DNA of 5,850 nt from Nanobdellota archaeon (GCA_018816625.1 JAHIVR010000055.1:1-5850), one strand, 5' to 3'. Counted from the stretch's first letter, positions 1-5,076 are shown. Numbers and translations are program-made. The notes: generated by a model not told the origin, from the sequence alone.

Positions 1-10
1 AGGGTTAGAA

Positions 11-265
11 ATGCCTATGTATGCAATGGAACAAAGGAAAATAATGATTGGAACTTATGAACCAAGAAATCCTGATCAGCAATTTCAAGATATTTGTGAT
101 ATCGGGGGGATGGTTAGCTCTACAATTCATAATTTACAAAGAATGTATTTTTCTATAAAAGGTAAAAAAGATTATGAATTAGCTTTTCAAACAACTAACC
201 CAAGTTACGATTTAAATGGGTTTTGCACTAAATTAACTAAAAATCAGAGGTTCATAATTAGATAA
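11..265 (+). CDS. Small hypothetical protein, first gene of plus-strand operon
   Basis: An 84-residue protein that I do not recognise. It is mixed polar and hydrophobic, has two cysteines (in DICDIGG and NGFCTK), and shows no signal peptide or membrane segment. Three closely spaced Met codons (residues 1, 3 and 6) are possible starts. The first is preceded by a weak purine-rich stretch (agggtt), and the frame stays open to the window edge, so the protein could be longer. A TAG in another frame at 6-8 could be the stop of a preceding gene two bases before this ATG, which would fit the compact packing of the genes that follow. Its stop is one base from the start of the TrmB-like gene. The evidence for it being real is its length, the lack of a competing frame and the shared junction pattern. 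Confidence 0.65.
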   Translation: MPMYAMEQRKIMIGTYEPRNPDQQFQDICDIGGMVSSTIHNLQRMYFSIKGKKDYELAFQTTNPSYDLNGFCTKLTKNQRFIIR

Positions 266-266
266 A

Positions 267-1043
267 ATGTTAGTAAAACACGAACTAATAAACAAGATAA
301 AAGATTACTTTGATCTTAACATTTACGAAACAAAAGTATGGTTAGCTTTGCTTGGAAAAGGTGTTGCATCAGCAGGAGAGATAGCAGACATATCTGGAGT
401 CCCTAGGTCTAGGACTTATGATGTTCTTGAGTCTCTTGAGAAAAAAGGATTTGCCATAGTAAAGTTGGGAAAACCTGTAAAATACCTGGGAGTTAAACCA
501 AGGGTAATACTTGAGAAACTTAAAAATAATGTAAGAAAGGATGCTGAAGAAAGAGTTGACTCCCTTTTAAGAATAAGGGAAACTGACGAGTTCACTCAGT
601 TAGAAACACTTTATCACGGGGGGATAAATCCTGCAAAGAGAGAAGATTTATCTGCTGCTTTAAGAGGAAAATCAAACATCTCAAACCATTTAAGAGAGAT
701 TCTCCAAGAAGCTAAAAAAGAAGTTATTGTTTGCACAAGCGCAGAAGAATTAGAATCAAAATCAAAATTGTTTAAGCAAACTTTTGAGATTCTAAACAAA
801 GCAAACATAAAGATAATGGTCGCCCTATCGGGAGACAAAGAACTAATAAAGAAATTAGAAAAAGATTTTAATATGAAGATTAAACCAGTAAATATAGAGG
901 CTAAATTCTTCATAGTGGATAAATCAGAAATACTTTTTTACCTTTCTAAATCAACAGACAAAGAGGATCTTGCAATATGGCTTAATTCAGAGTTCTTTGC
1001 TAATGCTTTTGCTACTCTTTTTGAAAAAGCTATGGGGAAGTAA
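267..1043 (+). CDS. TrmB-family transcriptional regulator
   Basis: A 258-residue DNA-binding regulator of the archaeal TrmB type. Residues 1-80 form a winged helix: the YETKVWLALL helix (20-29) is followed by a helix-turn-helix SAGEIADISGVPRSRTYDVL (35-54) and a wing through GFAIVKLGKPVKYLGVKP (61-78). Residues 80-105 are a charged, probably coiled-coil linker. From about 138 to the end there is an alpha/beta domain (KKEVIVCTSAEEL, IKIMVALSG, EAKFFIVDKSEILFYL) that resembles the phospholipase-D-like sensor half of TrmB proteins but lacks a catalytic HKD motif. Known TrmB members bind sugars or other metabolites and control transport and metabolism; no ligand can be read here. It lies inside an operon of small unknown proteins and probably regulates them or itself. 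A purine-rich AGAGG lies at 246-250, rather far from the start. Confidence 0.88.
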   Translation: MLVKHELINKIKDYFDLNIYETKVWLALLGKGVASAGEIADISGVPRSRTYDVLESLEKKGFAIVKLGKPVKYLGVKPRVILEKLKNNVRKDAEERVDSLLRIRETDEFTQLETLYHGGINPAKREDLSAALRGKSNISNHLREILQEAKKEVIVCTSAEELESKSKLFKQTFEILNKANIKIMVALSGDKELIKKLEKDFNMKIKPVNIEAKFFIVDKSEILFYLSKSTDKEDLAIWLNSEFFANAFATLFEKAMGK

Positions 1044-1044
1044 A

Positions 1045-1290
1045 ATGGTAACTGTTTTATATGTAAACATTCAAGGACAAGTCACCCCCAGGAATCCTGC
1101 TGTTGATTTTTTTATTGATACAAGAGGAAGGGCTTCTAGTGAATTAGAAAGATGTTTTTTTAACGAGGTTTGCTCTCAGGATACAGGTTTATGTTTTACA
1201 GATAATGTTGCATGTCCTTATGCACAAGCTTATAGAATAATTTCTGCTCTAACAGATTTTATTGAAAATGATAGGGCAAGGAGAAGATAA
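1045..1290 (+). CDS. Small four-cysteine hypothetical protein
   Basis: An 81-residue protein that I do not recognise. It has a beta-like start (MVTVLYVNIQGQ), then four cysteines at 37, 43, 50 and 57 (C-x5-C-x6-C-x6-C), then a helix that ends in a basic RARRR tail. The even cysteine spacing could bind a metal or form disulfides, and the spacing alone does not decide. The frame is open further upstream (an ATG at 970), but that would overlap the TrmB-like gene by 74 bases. I chose the start at 1045 because it gives the same stop-A-ATG junction as the neighbouring genes and has a GGGGAAG purine run just upstream. Likely cotranscribed with the TrmB-like gene. Confidence 0.65.
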   Translation: MVTVLYVNIQGQVTPRNPAVDFFIDTRGRASSELERCFFNEVCSQDTGLCFTDNVACPYAQAYRIISALTDFIENDRARRR

Positions 1291-1291
1291 A

Positions 1292-1498
1292 ATGTCAGAA
1301 TCAAAGCTTAAAAAATTAGTGGACATCTTAACACCAGTTAAAGGAGATAGGATTATAATAGATTTTATTGAGAGAGTTGGAGAAAAAAATAATATCCCAA
1401 GAAGAGATATAAATATGTCAATTGTATCTGCCATGGTTTCAAAGTACGGGACATATTCCGGAGTTTTATATTACGGAACAAAATACCTTTTAAATTAA
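1292..1498 (+). CDS. Small hypothetical protein (68 aa)
   Basis: A 68-residue protein that I do not recognise. It looks mostly helical and folded: an N-terminal charged helix (KLKKLVDIL), a second helix (DRIIIDFIERVGEKN), then RRDINMSIVSAMVSKYGT and a tyrosine-rich end (GVLYYGTKYLLN). No cysteines, signal peptide or membrane helix. The start at 1292 is supported by GGAG 8 nt upstream and by the same stop-A-ATG junction as the other genes; an in-frame ATG at 1262 lies inside the preceding gene and is less likely. It sits in the middle of the operon. Confidence 0.65.
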   Translation: MSESKLKKLVDILTPVKGDRIIIDFIERVGEKNNIPRRDINMSIVSAMVSKYGTYSGVLYYGTKYLLN

Positions 1499-1499
1499 A

Positions 1500-1853
1500 A
1501 TGTCAAAAATAAGCTTAATAAATAAATGTCTTGGAGTGATTACTGGAGTGGCTATCGCTTCTGCGTTATCGACTTGTGAAGCAGAAACAAAACAGTTTAG
1601 AACTTCAAATATCCCAGCAAAAATTATCCCTGTTGGGACAGGAAAGATACACTGGACCGCAGGCCTTCTTACAATGTATAACAGAATGGATTCAGATAAA
1701 AACACTATTTTCATAAATGGTCAAGCGTACAATCCATTAGATAACATAAGAATAGATAATCCGCGCAGAGGAAGAAAAAACTTATTTGTAGTTGATGAAG
1801 CAACTCCAGACACTTTAAGGCTAAAGTGGGTTGGCTATAACTCTAGTCAATAA
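1500..1853 (+). CDS. Putative exported small protein
   Basis: A 117-residue protein that I do not recognise. Residues 1-9 are polar with two lysines, residues 10-23 are hydrophobic (CLGVITGVAIASAL), and small residues follow. This reads as a signal peptide or a single N-terminal membrane anchor. A cut after AIASA (22) or after CEA (28) is possible. Cys26 lies in LSTC, a poor lipobox, so lipoprotein processing is doubtful. The rest is polar with beta character and ends KWVGYNSSQ; it has no further cysteines and no catalytic motif I can name. It is the last gene of the plus-strand operon, and its stop overlaps the end of the convergent CCA-adding enzyme gene by 11 bp. There is no clear Shine-Dalgarno site, so translation probably depends on coupling to the upstream gene. 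Confidence 0.65.
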   Translation: MSKISLINKCLGVITGVAIASALSTCEAETKQFRTSNIPAKIIPVGTGKIHWTAGLLTMYNRMDSDKNTIFINGQAYNPLDNIRIDNPRRGRKNLFVVDEATPDTLRLKWVGYNSSQ

Positions 1854-3120
1854 TTTCTAATATTTTAATATGCATCTCTTCCATTTTTAACGAGTTTTTC
1901 TTTTTCCAATCCAATATAAATCCCTTGAGGTCAAAATCTACTTTTTCTCTAGCATACATTTTATTATTACTAGTGAATATGTTCTCGTGTTTCTTTCTAA
2001 AATTCAATACATTTTCTTCGTCAGTAACAGAAGGGCCTTCAAGAATTAATTCTCCTTTAGATTCTGCAACAACAAAATATCTTGCACTTTTATCTTTATT
2101 ATAGTTGAATCCCTTCTCCTTTATCTCAAAATAAGTAGTTATCTCCTCCTCAAGATGTCTAAAGAATTTTAATAACTTGCTTCCAGCGATGTCTCCTTCT
2201 TGTTTATCAGTATTCGCTTCTATTAAAACAAATTCGTGATTGTTTTTTCCAGCGTCTTCTTTTATCTTTTCCAAATCAGTCTTCTTTACTTCGAACGCCT
2301 TTTTTTCCGGTTTTTTTAAAAAAGCTGCTGCCTCTTTCTTAAACTTTTCAAAAGTCTCGTAAGATAGTGCGGCTAGAGCGTTTCTGTGTTTAAACGTTGG
2401 GTCAATTAATATTATTGGGGAGGTTAACTTTGCTTCATTTATGTCCATCATAACGGCCTTTGCGCTCTTGTGGTGTTTTTCAATGTCTATGACTAACTTT
2501 TCCTTTACTTTAGACATGGCCCTGAGGAACTTAACAAAGGTTTTGTATTTGCATATCAATAATTCCAAAGCATAACCGGAAAAACCCCCGATATAAGATT
2601 CAGCCCCGTAACAATGATTGGCATAACAAAAAGCCTTTGCCAATCTTACTTGATCTAAATCAGGTTTTTTCATCTTTTTATTTATATATCTAACATGTGA
2701 AAAAGAAAGGTCTGTTATATTCTCAGCATCTTTCGGATTTTTAACTTTTTGAACAGGAACAATCTCAAAGAAGACATCATCCCTTATTTTAACCTTAAAA
2801 TAATCTCTTGATCCATGGACTATTTCAAAGTCCTTTGCCCCCTCAATTATATCATGGCTGATTTTTGTAAGTTCTTCATCTTCATATTTTTTATCGTATC
2901 TGAGAAAAAGGTCTATATCATAATGGTCTTTCTTTATCATTGTGTTTTTTGCAAAACTCCCTCCAACAAACATCTCCGCACCAACCCCAAGGCCCTTTAT
3001 CTTTTCTTCAATATCTCTTAAAAATTTTTTTAATTCTGTTTCTATGAACTCTACATCTTCCTTTGGAGGGCAAATTCCTTCAATAATCTCTTTAAGTAAA
3101 GAATTAATGCTTTGAGCCAT
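1843..3120 (-). CDS. cca: CCA-adding enzyme (archaeal class I tRNA nucleotidyltransferase)
   Basis: A 425-residue enzyme that adds or repairs the CCA 3' end of tRNAs from CTP and ATP without a nucleic acid template. The class I polymerase-beta-type signature is clear: GGSFAKNT (53-60) followed by the metal-binding DID (68-70). The third carboxylate should lie in VFFEIVPV (117-124) and appears to be Glu119, where archaeal homologues usually have Asp. The central domain shows GGFSGYALELLI (178-189) and DPTFKHRNALAALS (240-253), both typical of archaeal CCA enzymes. The C-terminal 150 residues are lysine-rich and should hold the tRNA-binding body and tail. Length is normal for the family. It is the last gene of the minus-strand operon, 45 nt after the zinc-ribbon gene, and may also have its own promoter. 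Its TAG stop overlaps the end of the convergent plus-strand gene. Confidence 0.95.
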   Translation of the reverse strand: MAQSINSLLKEIIEGICPPKEDVEFIETELKKFLRDIEEKIKGLGVGAEMFVGGSFAKNTMIKKDHYDIDLFLRYDKKYEDEELTKISHDIIEGAKDFEIVHGSRDYFKVKIRDDVFFEIVPVQKVKNPKDAENITDLSFSHVRYINKKMKKPDLDQVRLAKAFCYANHCYGAESYIGGFSGYALELLICKYKTFVKFLRAMSKVKEKLVIDIEKHHKSAKAVMMDINEAKLTSPIILIDPTFKHRNALAALSYETFEKFKKEAAAFLKKPEKKAFEVKKTDLEKIKEDAGKNNHEFVLIEANTDKQEGDIAGSKLLKFFRHLEEEITTYFEIKEKGFNYNKDKSARYFVVAESKGELILEGPSVTDEENVLNFRKKHENIFTSNNKMYAREKVDFDLKGFILDWKKKNSLKMEEMHIKILEIID

Positions 3121-3143
3121 TATTATCTTAAAGGAAATATGGC

Positions 3144-3150
3144 TTTTAAT
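3144..3150 (-). promoter_or_regulatory. Possible TATA box for the CCA-adding enzyme gene
   Basis: On the minus strand ATTAAAA, preceded by an A-rich AGAAAAG that could serve as a BRE, is centred about 27 nt upstream of the cca ATG. This is the spacing expected for a leaderless archaeal transcript, and there is no Shine-Dalgarno site before that ATG. The region is AT-rich, so a chance match is possible. Confidence 0.35.
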
Positions 3151-3165
3151 CTTTTCTAAACAATC

Positions 3166-3573
3166 CTACTCATCAGGATTGACAATTTCTTTTATATCTT
3201 TAAGACTCCTCTCCAGAGTTGAAGCCAAATCAATTATGTATTTTCCCTCTTCCAGCTTGTATATTAAAGGACGGTCTTTTCTAAAGAGGTTTACAATATC
3301 TAATTCAAATTTCCCTTCCCCAGTAACTCTTACAGACTCCAAATCTAGTATAACTGGGGCATTGGATTCGGTAATACCAGCTATCTCCCTTATGTCTTTT
3401 TCTATGGCAATCTTATCTTTGTCCGGAATTTCTATTGGTTCCTCCTTTACTTTAGCAAGTTGATCTTCCCTTATATAAAAGAAGAAATGACCTCCACAAC
3501 TCTGACACCCTTCTATTAATTCCTTGCTAGCCATAGGAATAATCCGCGAGCACCTTACGCATTGGTGGGGAAT
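3166..3573 (-). CDS. Zn-ribbon protein of the DUF2072 type, ATT start
   Basis: A 135-residue small zinc-ribbon protein, which I place in the archaeal DUF2072 family from recall of its N-terminus and gene neighbourhood. Function unknown; its neighbours suggest RNA or ribosome work. Read from the ATT codon at 3573, it begins (M)PHQCVRC and continues to GCQSCGG, giving Cys 5, 8, 23 and 26 (CxxC-x14-CxxC), a complete zinc knuckle pair. The rest is acidic and lysine-rich with beta strands (SVRVTGEGKFELDIVNLF) and a C-terminal helix. The first ATG (3534) would drop the first CxxC and has no ribosome site. The ATT has a perfect GGAGGT 8 nt upstream, and an in-frame stop (TAA at 3582-3580) limits extension. 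The first 19 bases overlap the end of the HNH gene. GTPase, DUF2073 and this protein are neighbours in archaea as I recall them. Confidence 0.85.
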   Translation of the reverse strand: MPHQCVRCSRIIPMASKELIEGCQSCGGHFFFYIREDQLAKVKEEPIEIPDKDKIAIEKDIREIAGITESNAPVILDLESVRVTGEGKFELDIVNLFRKDRPLIYKLEEGKYIIDLASTLERSLKDIKEIVNPDE

Positions 3574-4235
3574 TTTCTGTTACCTCCCGAAGATTCAATT
3601 ATTTTTCCGCTTTTAACTCTATTTTCTTCAATAGTTAACCACTGTAGATTTGAAGGATCAAAGGTTTTTTTTATTTCTTTCCTATTGTCTAAATTAAATG
3701 AATGCAAGGGTTTGATATGATCGATTTCATATTTCTTTACACTTACTGGAAAAGGTTTGAGGCCTTTTATCACTTTACCCCAATTAATTCCATATTTCTT
3801 TGAGCCCATTATTTTTCCTGTTTTTGAATATTTAGTAAGTGCATGATTCAAAGATCTTCTTAACCTATTAATTATGGCGAATTTCATATCTGTTTTTCTT
3901 CTCATTCTTTCTTTTGTATTTATTCTGGATTTTATTTCTGGCCTTTTCCTATATTCTTTATCATACTCTCTAATTCTTTCCTTATATTTTGTTACTGCGA
4001 GAATTCTGATTTTTTCTTTAATATCTGGCCTTTTCCTGTAATTTTTTCTCCACTCCTTAAACCTTTTATTATTTTCAAGATTATCCATATACTTTTTGTT
4101 ATATTCTCTTCTTGCTTCTCTTTTATTTGAATCTGAGAAATATTCTTTTAATAGGCAAGATCTACTACAAAATCTTTTACTCTTTAATTTAGCTTCTATC
4201 TCTTTCCCACAAGACTCACAACTTTTTATAAACAT
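3555..4235 (-). CDS. HNH homing-type endonuclease with N-terminal zinc ribbon
   Basis: A 226-residue basic nuclease that should cut DNA at a specific site and promote its own spread. The N-terminus has a zinc knuckle: C6-x2-C9 then C23-x3-C27 (FCSRSC). Residues 40-115 are a lysine- and arginine-rich helical arm containing a repeated block (YRKRPDIKEKIR at 66-77 and YRKRPEIKSRIN at 95-106, 29 residues apart), probably a DNA-contacting module. The HNH core is in place: IDHIKPL (171-177, D172 and H173), then NLQWL (196-200) and ENRVKS (204-209), with N196 and N205 as the likely other two HNH positions. The tail SSGGNRKFPTNA reads through the ribosome site and start of the zinc-ribbon gene. It interrupts a housekeeping operon and has its own TATA-like box, both signs of a mobile gene. 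The target site is unknown. Confidence 0.88.
   Translation of the reverse strand: MFIKSCESCGKEIEAKLKSKRFCSRSCLLKEYFSDSNKREARREYNKKYMDNLENNKRFKEWRKNYRKRPDIKEKIRILAVTKYKERIREYDKEYRKRPEIKSRINTKERMRRKTDMKFAIINRLRRSLNHALTKYSKTGKIMGSKKYGINWGKVIKGLKPFPVSVKKYEIDHIKPLHSFNLDNRKEIKKTFDPSNLQWLTIEENRVKSGKIIESSGGNRKFPTNA
3582..3587 (-). promoter_or_regulatory. Shine-Dalgarno site that decides the ATT start
   Basis: GGAGGT on the minus strand ends 8 nt before the ATT at 3573-3571. It is the strongest ribosome binding site in the window, and there is no ATG, GTG or TTG at the right distance. It lies inside the HNH gene, where it encodes the Gly-Gly of the SSGGNR tail. Confidence 0.8.
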
Positions 4236-4256
4236 CTTAGTGAAAAGAAGGACCGG

Positions 4257-4266
4257 TTAATAAATT
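4257..4266 (-). promoter_or_regulatory. Possible TATA box for the HNH gene
   Basis: On the minus strand AATTTATTAA is centred about 26 nt upstream of the HNH ATG. That ATG has no Shine-Dalgarno site, so a leaderless transcript fits. This would let the HNH gene be expressed apart from the host operon. Confidence 0.4.
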
Positions 4267-4305
4267 TAATGGTGTTCTCACATTAATTTCTCTTCCAAAA
4301 CAATA

Positions 4306-4455
4306 TCACATTTTATCTATTATTATTTGTACTAGTTCCACAATATCTTCTTTTTCCATATCTTTTTTACCTATAACACTAATCTTAACTAAAGTATTTT
4401 CATAAACAAACATTACAGAATAATATTCAACATTAAAATCAGATAAGTGATGCAT
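4306..4455 (-). CDS. Putative 49-residue protein
   Basis: An open frame between the DUF2073 3' end remnant and the HNH gene. From the ATG at 4455 it encodes 49 residues: MHHLSDFNVEYYSVMFVYEN, a beta strand TLVKISVIG, then a charged helix ending ELVQIIIDKM. The alternation of strand and amphipathic helix looks like a real small fold rather than random translation. The frame is open 18 bases further up to a GTG (4473), giving 55 residues. I prefer the ATG because a TATA-like box is centred 24 nt before it. I do not recognise the protein. It could be a small partner carried with the HNH gene, or the C-terminal piece of a larger gene cut by the rearrangement. The stop lies 70 bases before the HNH start. 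Confidence 0.5.
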   Translation of the reverse strand: MHHLSDFNVEYYSVMFVYENTLVKISVIGKKDMEKEDIVELVQIIIDKM

Positions 4456-4474
4456 GAAAACACTAGCAAACACT

Positions 4475-4483
4475 TATTTTTAA
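4475..4483 (-). promoter_or_regulatory. Possible TATA box for the 49-residue ORF
   Basis: On the minus strand TTAAAAATA is centred 24 nt upstream of the ATG at 4455, the spacing of a leaderless archaeal promoter. It begins five bases after the stop codon of the DUF2073 remnant. AT-rich context weakens the call. Confidence 0.35.
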
Positions 4484-4487
4484 GGAA

Positions 4488-4568
4488 TTACTTTGTCAAA
4501 AGCAACTCTATCTTTTTCGGATTATTTTTTATTTCCTTCCAACTGACCAAGCCTGGGCAGATGCAGAA
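4488..4568 (-). pseudogene. Second, diverged copy of the DUF2073 3' end
   Basis: Reading the minus strand in one frame gives FCICPGLVSW followed by KEIKNNPKKIELLLTK and a TAA stop. The intact DUF2073 protein ends KEIKKNPKKIELLLTK, so the last 16 residues match with one change (K to N). Upstream the match fades (CPGLVSW against GPATIV, with one extra codon) and stops at the stop codon of the intact gene, one base away. The offset between copies is 82 bp and the frames differ, so it is not a readthrough extension. Eight codons differ only synonymously, including seven in a row before the stop. No start codon or separate gene body is present, so it is a remnant of a related gene rather than a working one. 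Confidence 0.85.
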
Positions 4569-4569
4569 A

Positions 4570-4986
4570 TTATTTAGTTAATAATAGTTCAATCTTTTTC
4601 GGATTCTTTTTTATTTCTTTAACTATTGTTGCTGGCCCTATAATTGTTACCGCTCCTAAATCTCCCCCTGAAAGAGCGTTAGCCAATCCTTTTTTCATCC
4701 CGGCCCAAATTCCTCCGCTGTCTCCGTTTCCCGATATGACCGCTAACTCAATACCTTTGAATGTCTTAACATGACCTATCATTGCCATTGTGTCTCCTAT
4801 TAAACGAGTCTCTTCTTCAGGCTTTAATCTCCCCTGAATAATTAATATGTAGTTTCCCAAAACAATTCCAAGAATTTTTCTTATTCTCTCATCTCCATTC
4901 AAATATCTTATTTCAGAATAAGGGAGAAACTGTATACTAAATCCCTTTATCTTTCCGAGATCTTTTTTACTCTTTTTTTTAGCCAT
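4570..4986 (-). CDS. DUF2073 family archaeal protein
   Basis: A 138-residue protein that I place in the archaeal DUF2073 family, function unknown. A basic N-terminus (KKKSKK, residues 3-8) leads into alternating strands and helices: FSIQFLPYSEI (16-26), ERIRKILGIVLGNYILIIQGRL (33-54), ETRLIGDTMAMIG (59-71), the strand IELAVISGNG (79-88), a glycine-rich stretch (SGGIWAGMKKGLANALSGGDLGAVTIIGPATIV) and a lysine-rich C-terminal helix ending ELLLTK. No membrane helix or catalytic motif is evident. It follows the Era-like GTPase gene with a 90-base gap that holds a palindrome and TATA-like runs, so it may have its own promoter. Its 3' end is duplicated just downstream. In archaea this family lies with the GTPase and zinc-ribbon genes, which suggests a shared role. 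Confidence 0.87.
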   Translation of the reverse strand: MAKKKSKKDLGKIKGFSIQFLPYSEIRYLNGDERIRKILGIVLGNYILIIQGRLKPEEETRLIGDTMAMIGHVKTFKGIELAVISGNGDSGGIWAGMKKGLANALSGGDLGAVTIIGPATIVKEIKKNPKKIELLLTK

Positions 4987-5005
4987 TTTTAAGTCATGGT
5001 TTACC

Positions 5006-5026
5006 TAAAGATTTTCAAAATCTTTA
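5006..5026. promoter_or_regulatory. Perfect 21-bp palindrome upstream of DUF2073 (operator candidate)
   Basis: Two perfect 10-bp arms, TAAAGATTTT and AAAATCTTTA, flank a single central C. It lies 20 bases upstream of the DUF2073 ATG and 51 bases downstream of the GTPase stop. A TATA-like ATATATAT run at 5047-5054 would place a transcription start near 5025, so the palindrome would cover the start site, a typical place for a repressor. It could also form an RNA hairpin, but the stem is almost all A-U and has no U-tract beside it, so a terminator is less likely. Confidence 0.5.
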
Positions 5027-5046
5027 TTTTTCACCATCTTCCCATC

Positions 5047-5054
5047 ATATATAT
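5047..5054 (-). promoter_or_regulatory. Possible TATA box for the DUF2073 gene
   Basis: An ATATATAT run in the 90-base gap between the GTPase and DUF2073 genes. A start about 25 bases downstream on the minus strand would fall at the edge of the palindrome. A second TATA-like run (about 5059-5073) lies nearby, so which one is used, if any, cannot be decided. Confidence 0.3.
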
Positions 5055-5076
5055 CGTAAAATATATTTTTAAATGT

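Noticed and set aside
614..913. Minus-strand 99-residue open frame
   Set aside because: Lies wholly inside the TrmB-like gene on the other strand; its Phe/Ser-rich translation is typical of antisense reading of a Lys/Glu-rich gene.
970..1044. Upstream start for the four-cysteine protein
   Set aside because: Would overlap the TrmB-like gene by 74 bases and adds a low-complexity leucine-rich leader; the start at 1045 matches the junction pattern of the operon.
1570..1580. Lipoprotein lipobox at Cys26 of the exported protein
   Set aside because: LSTC has Thr just before the Cys, which is unusual for a lipobox; an ordinary signal peptide or anchor fits as well.
1249..1714. Minus-strand open frames at 1249-1434 and 1490-1714
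   Set aside because: Both are antisense to plus-strand genes with better start context and packing; their translations show no protein-like motif.
2815..3463. Plus-strand open frames at 2815-3021 and 3179-3463
   Set aside because: Antisense to the CCA-adding enzyme and the zinc-ribbon gene, whose identities are clear.
4488..4623. Simple recent tandem duplication of the DUF2073 3' end
   Set aside because: The copies differ almost only at silent positions over the last codons, which a recent or unselected duplicate would not show; kept only as the refuting alternative.
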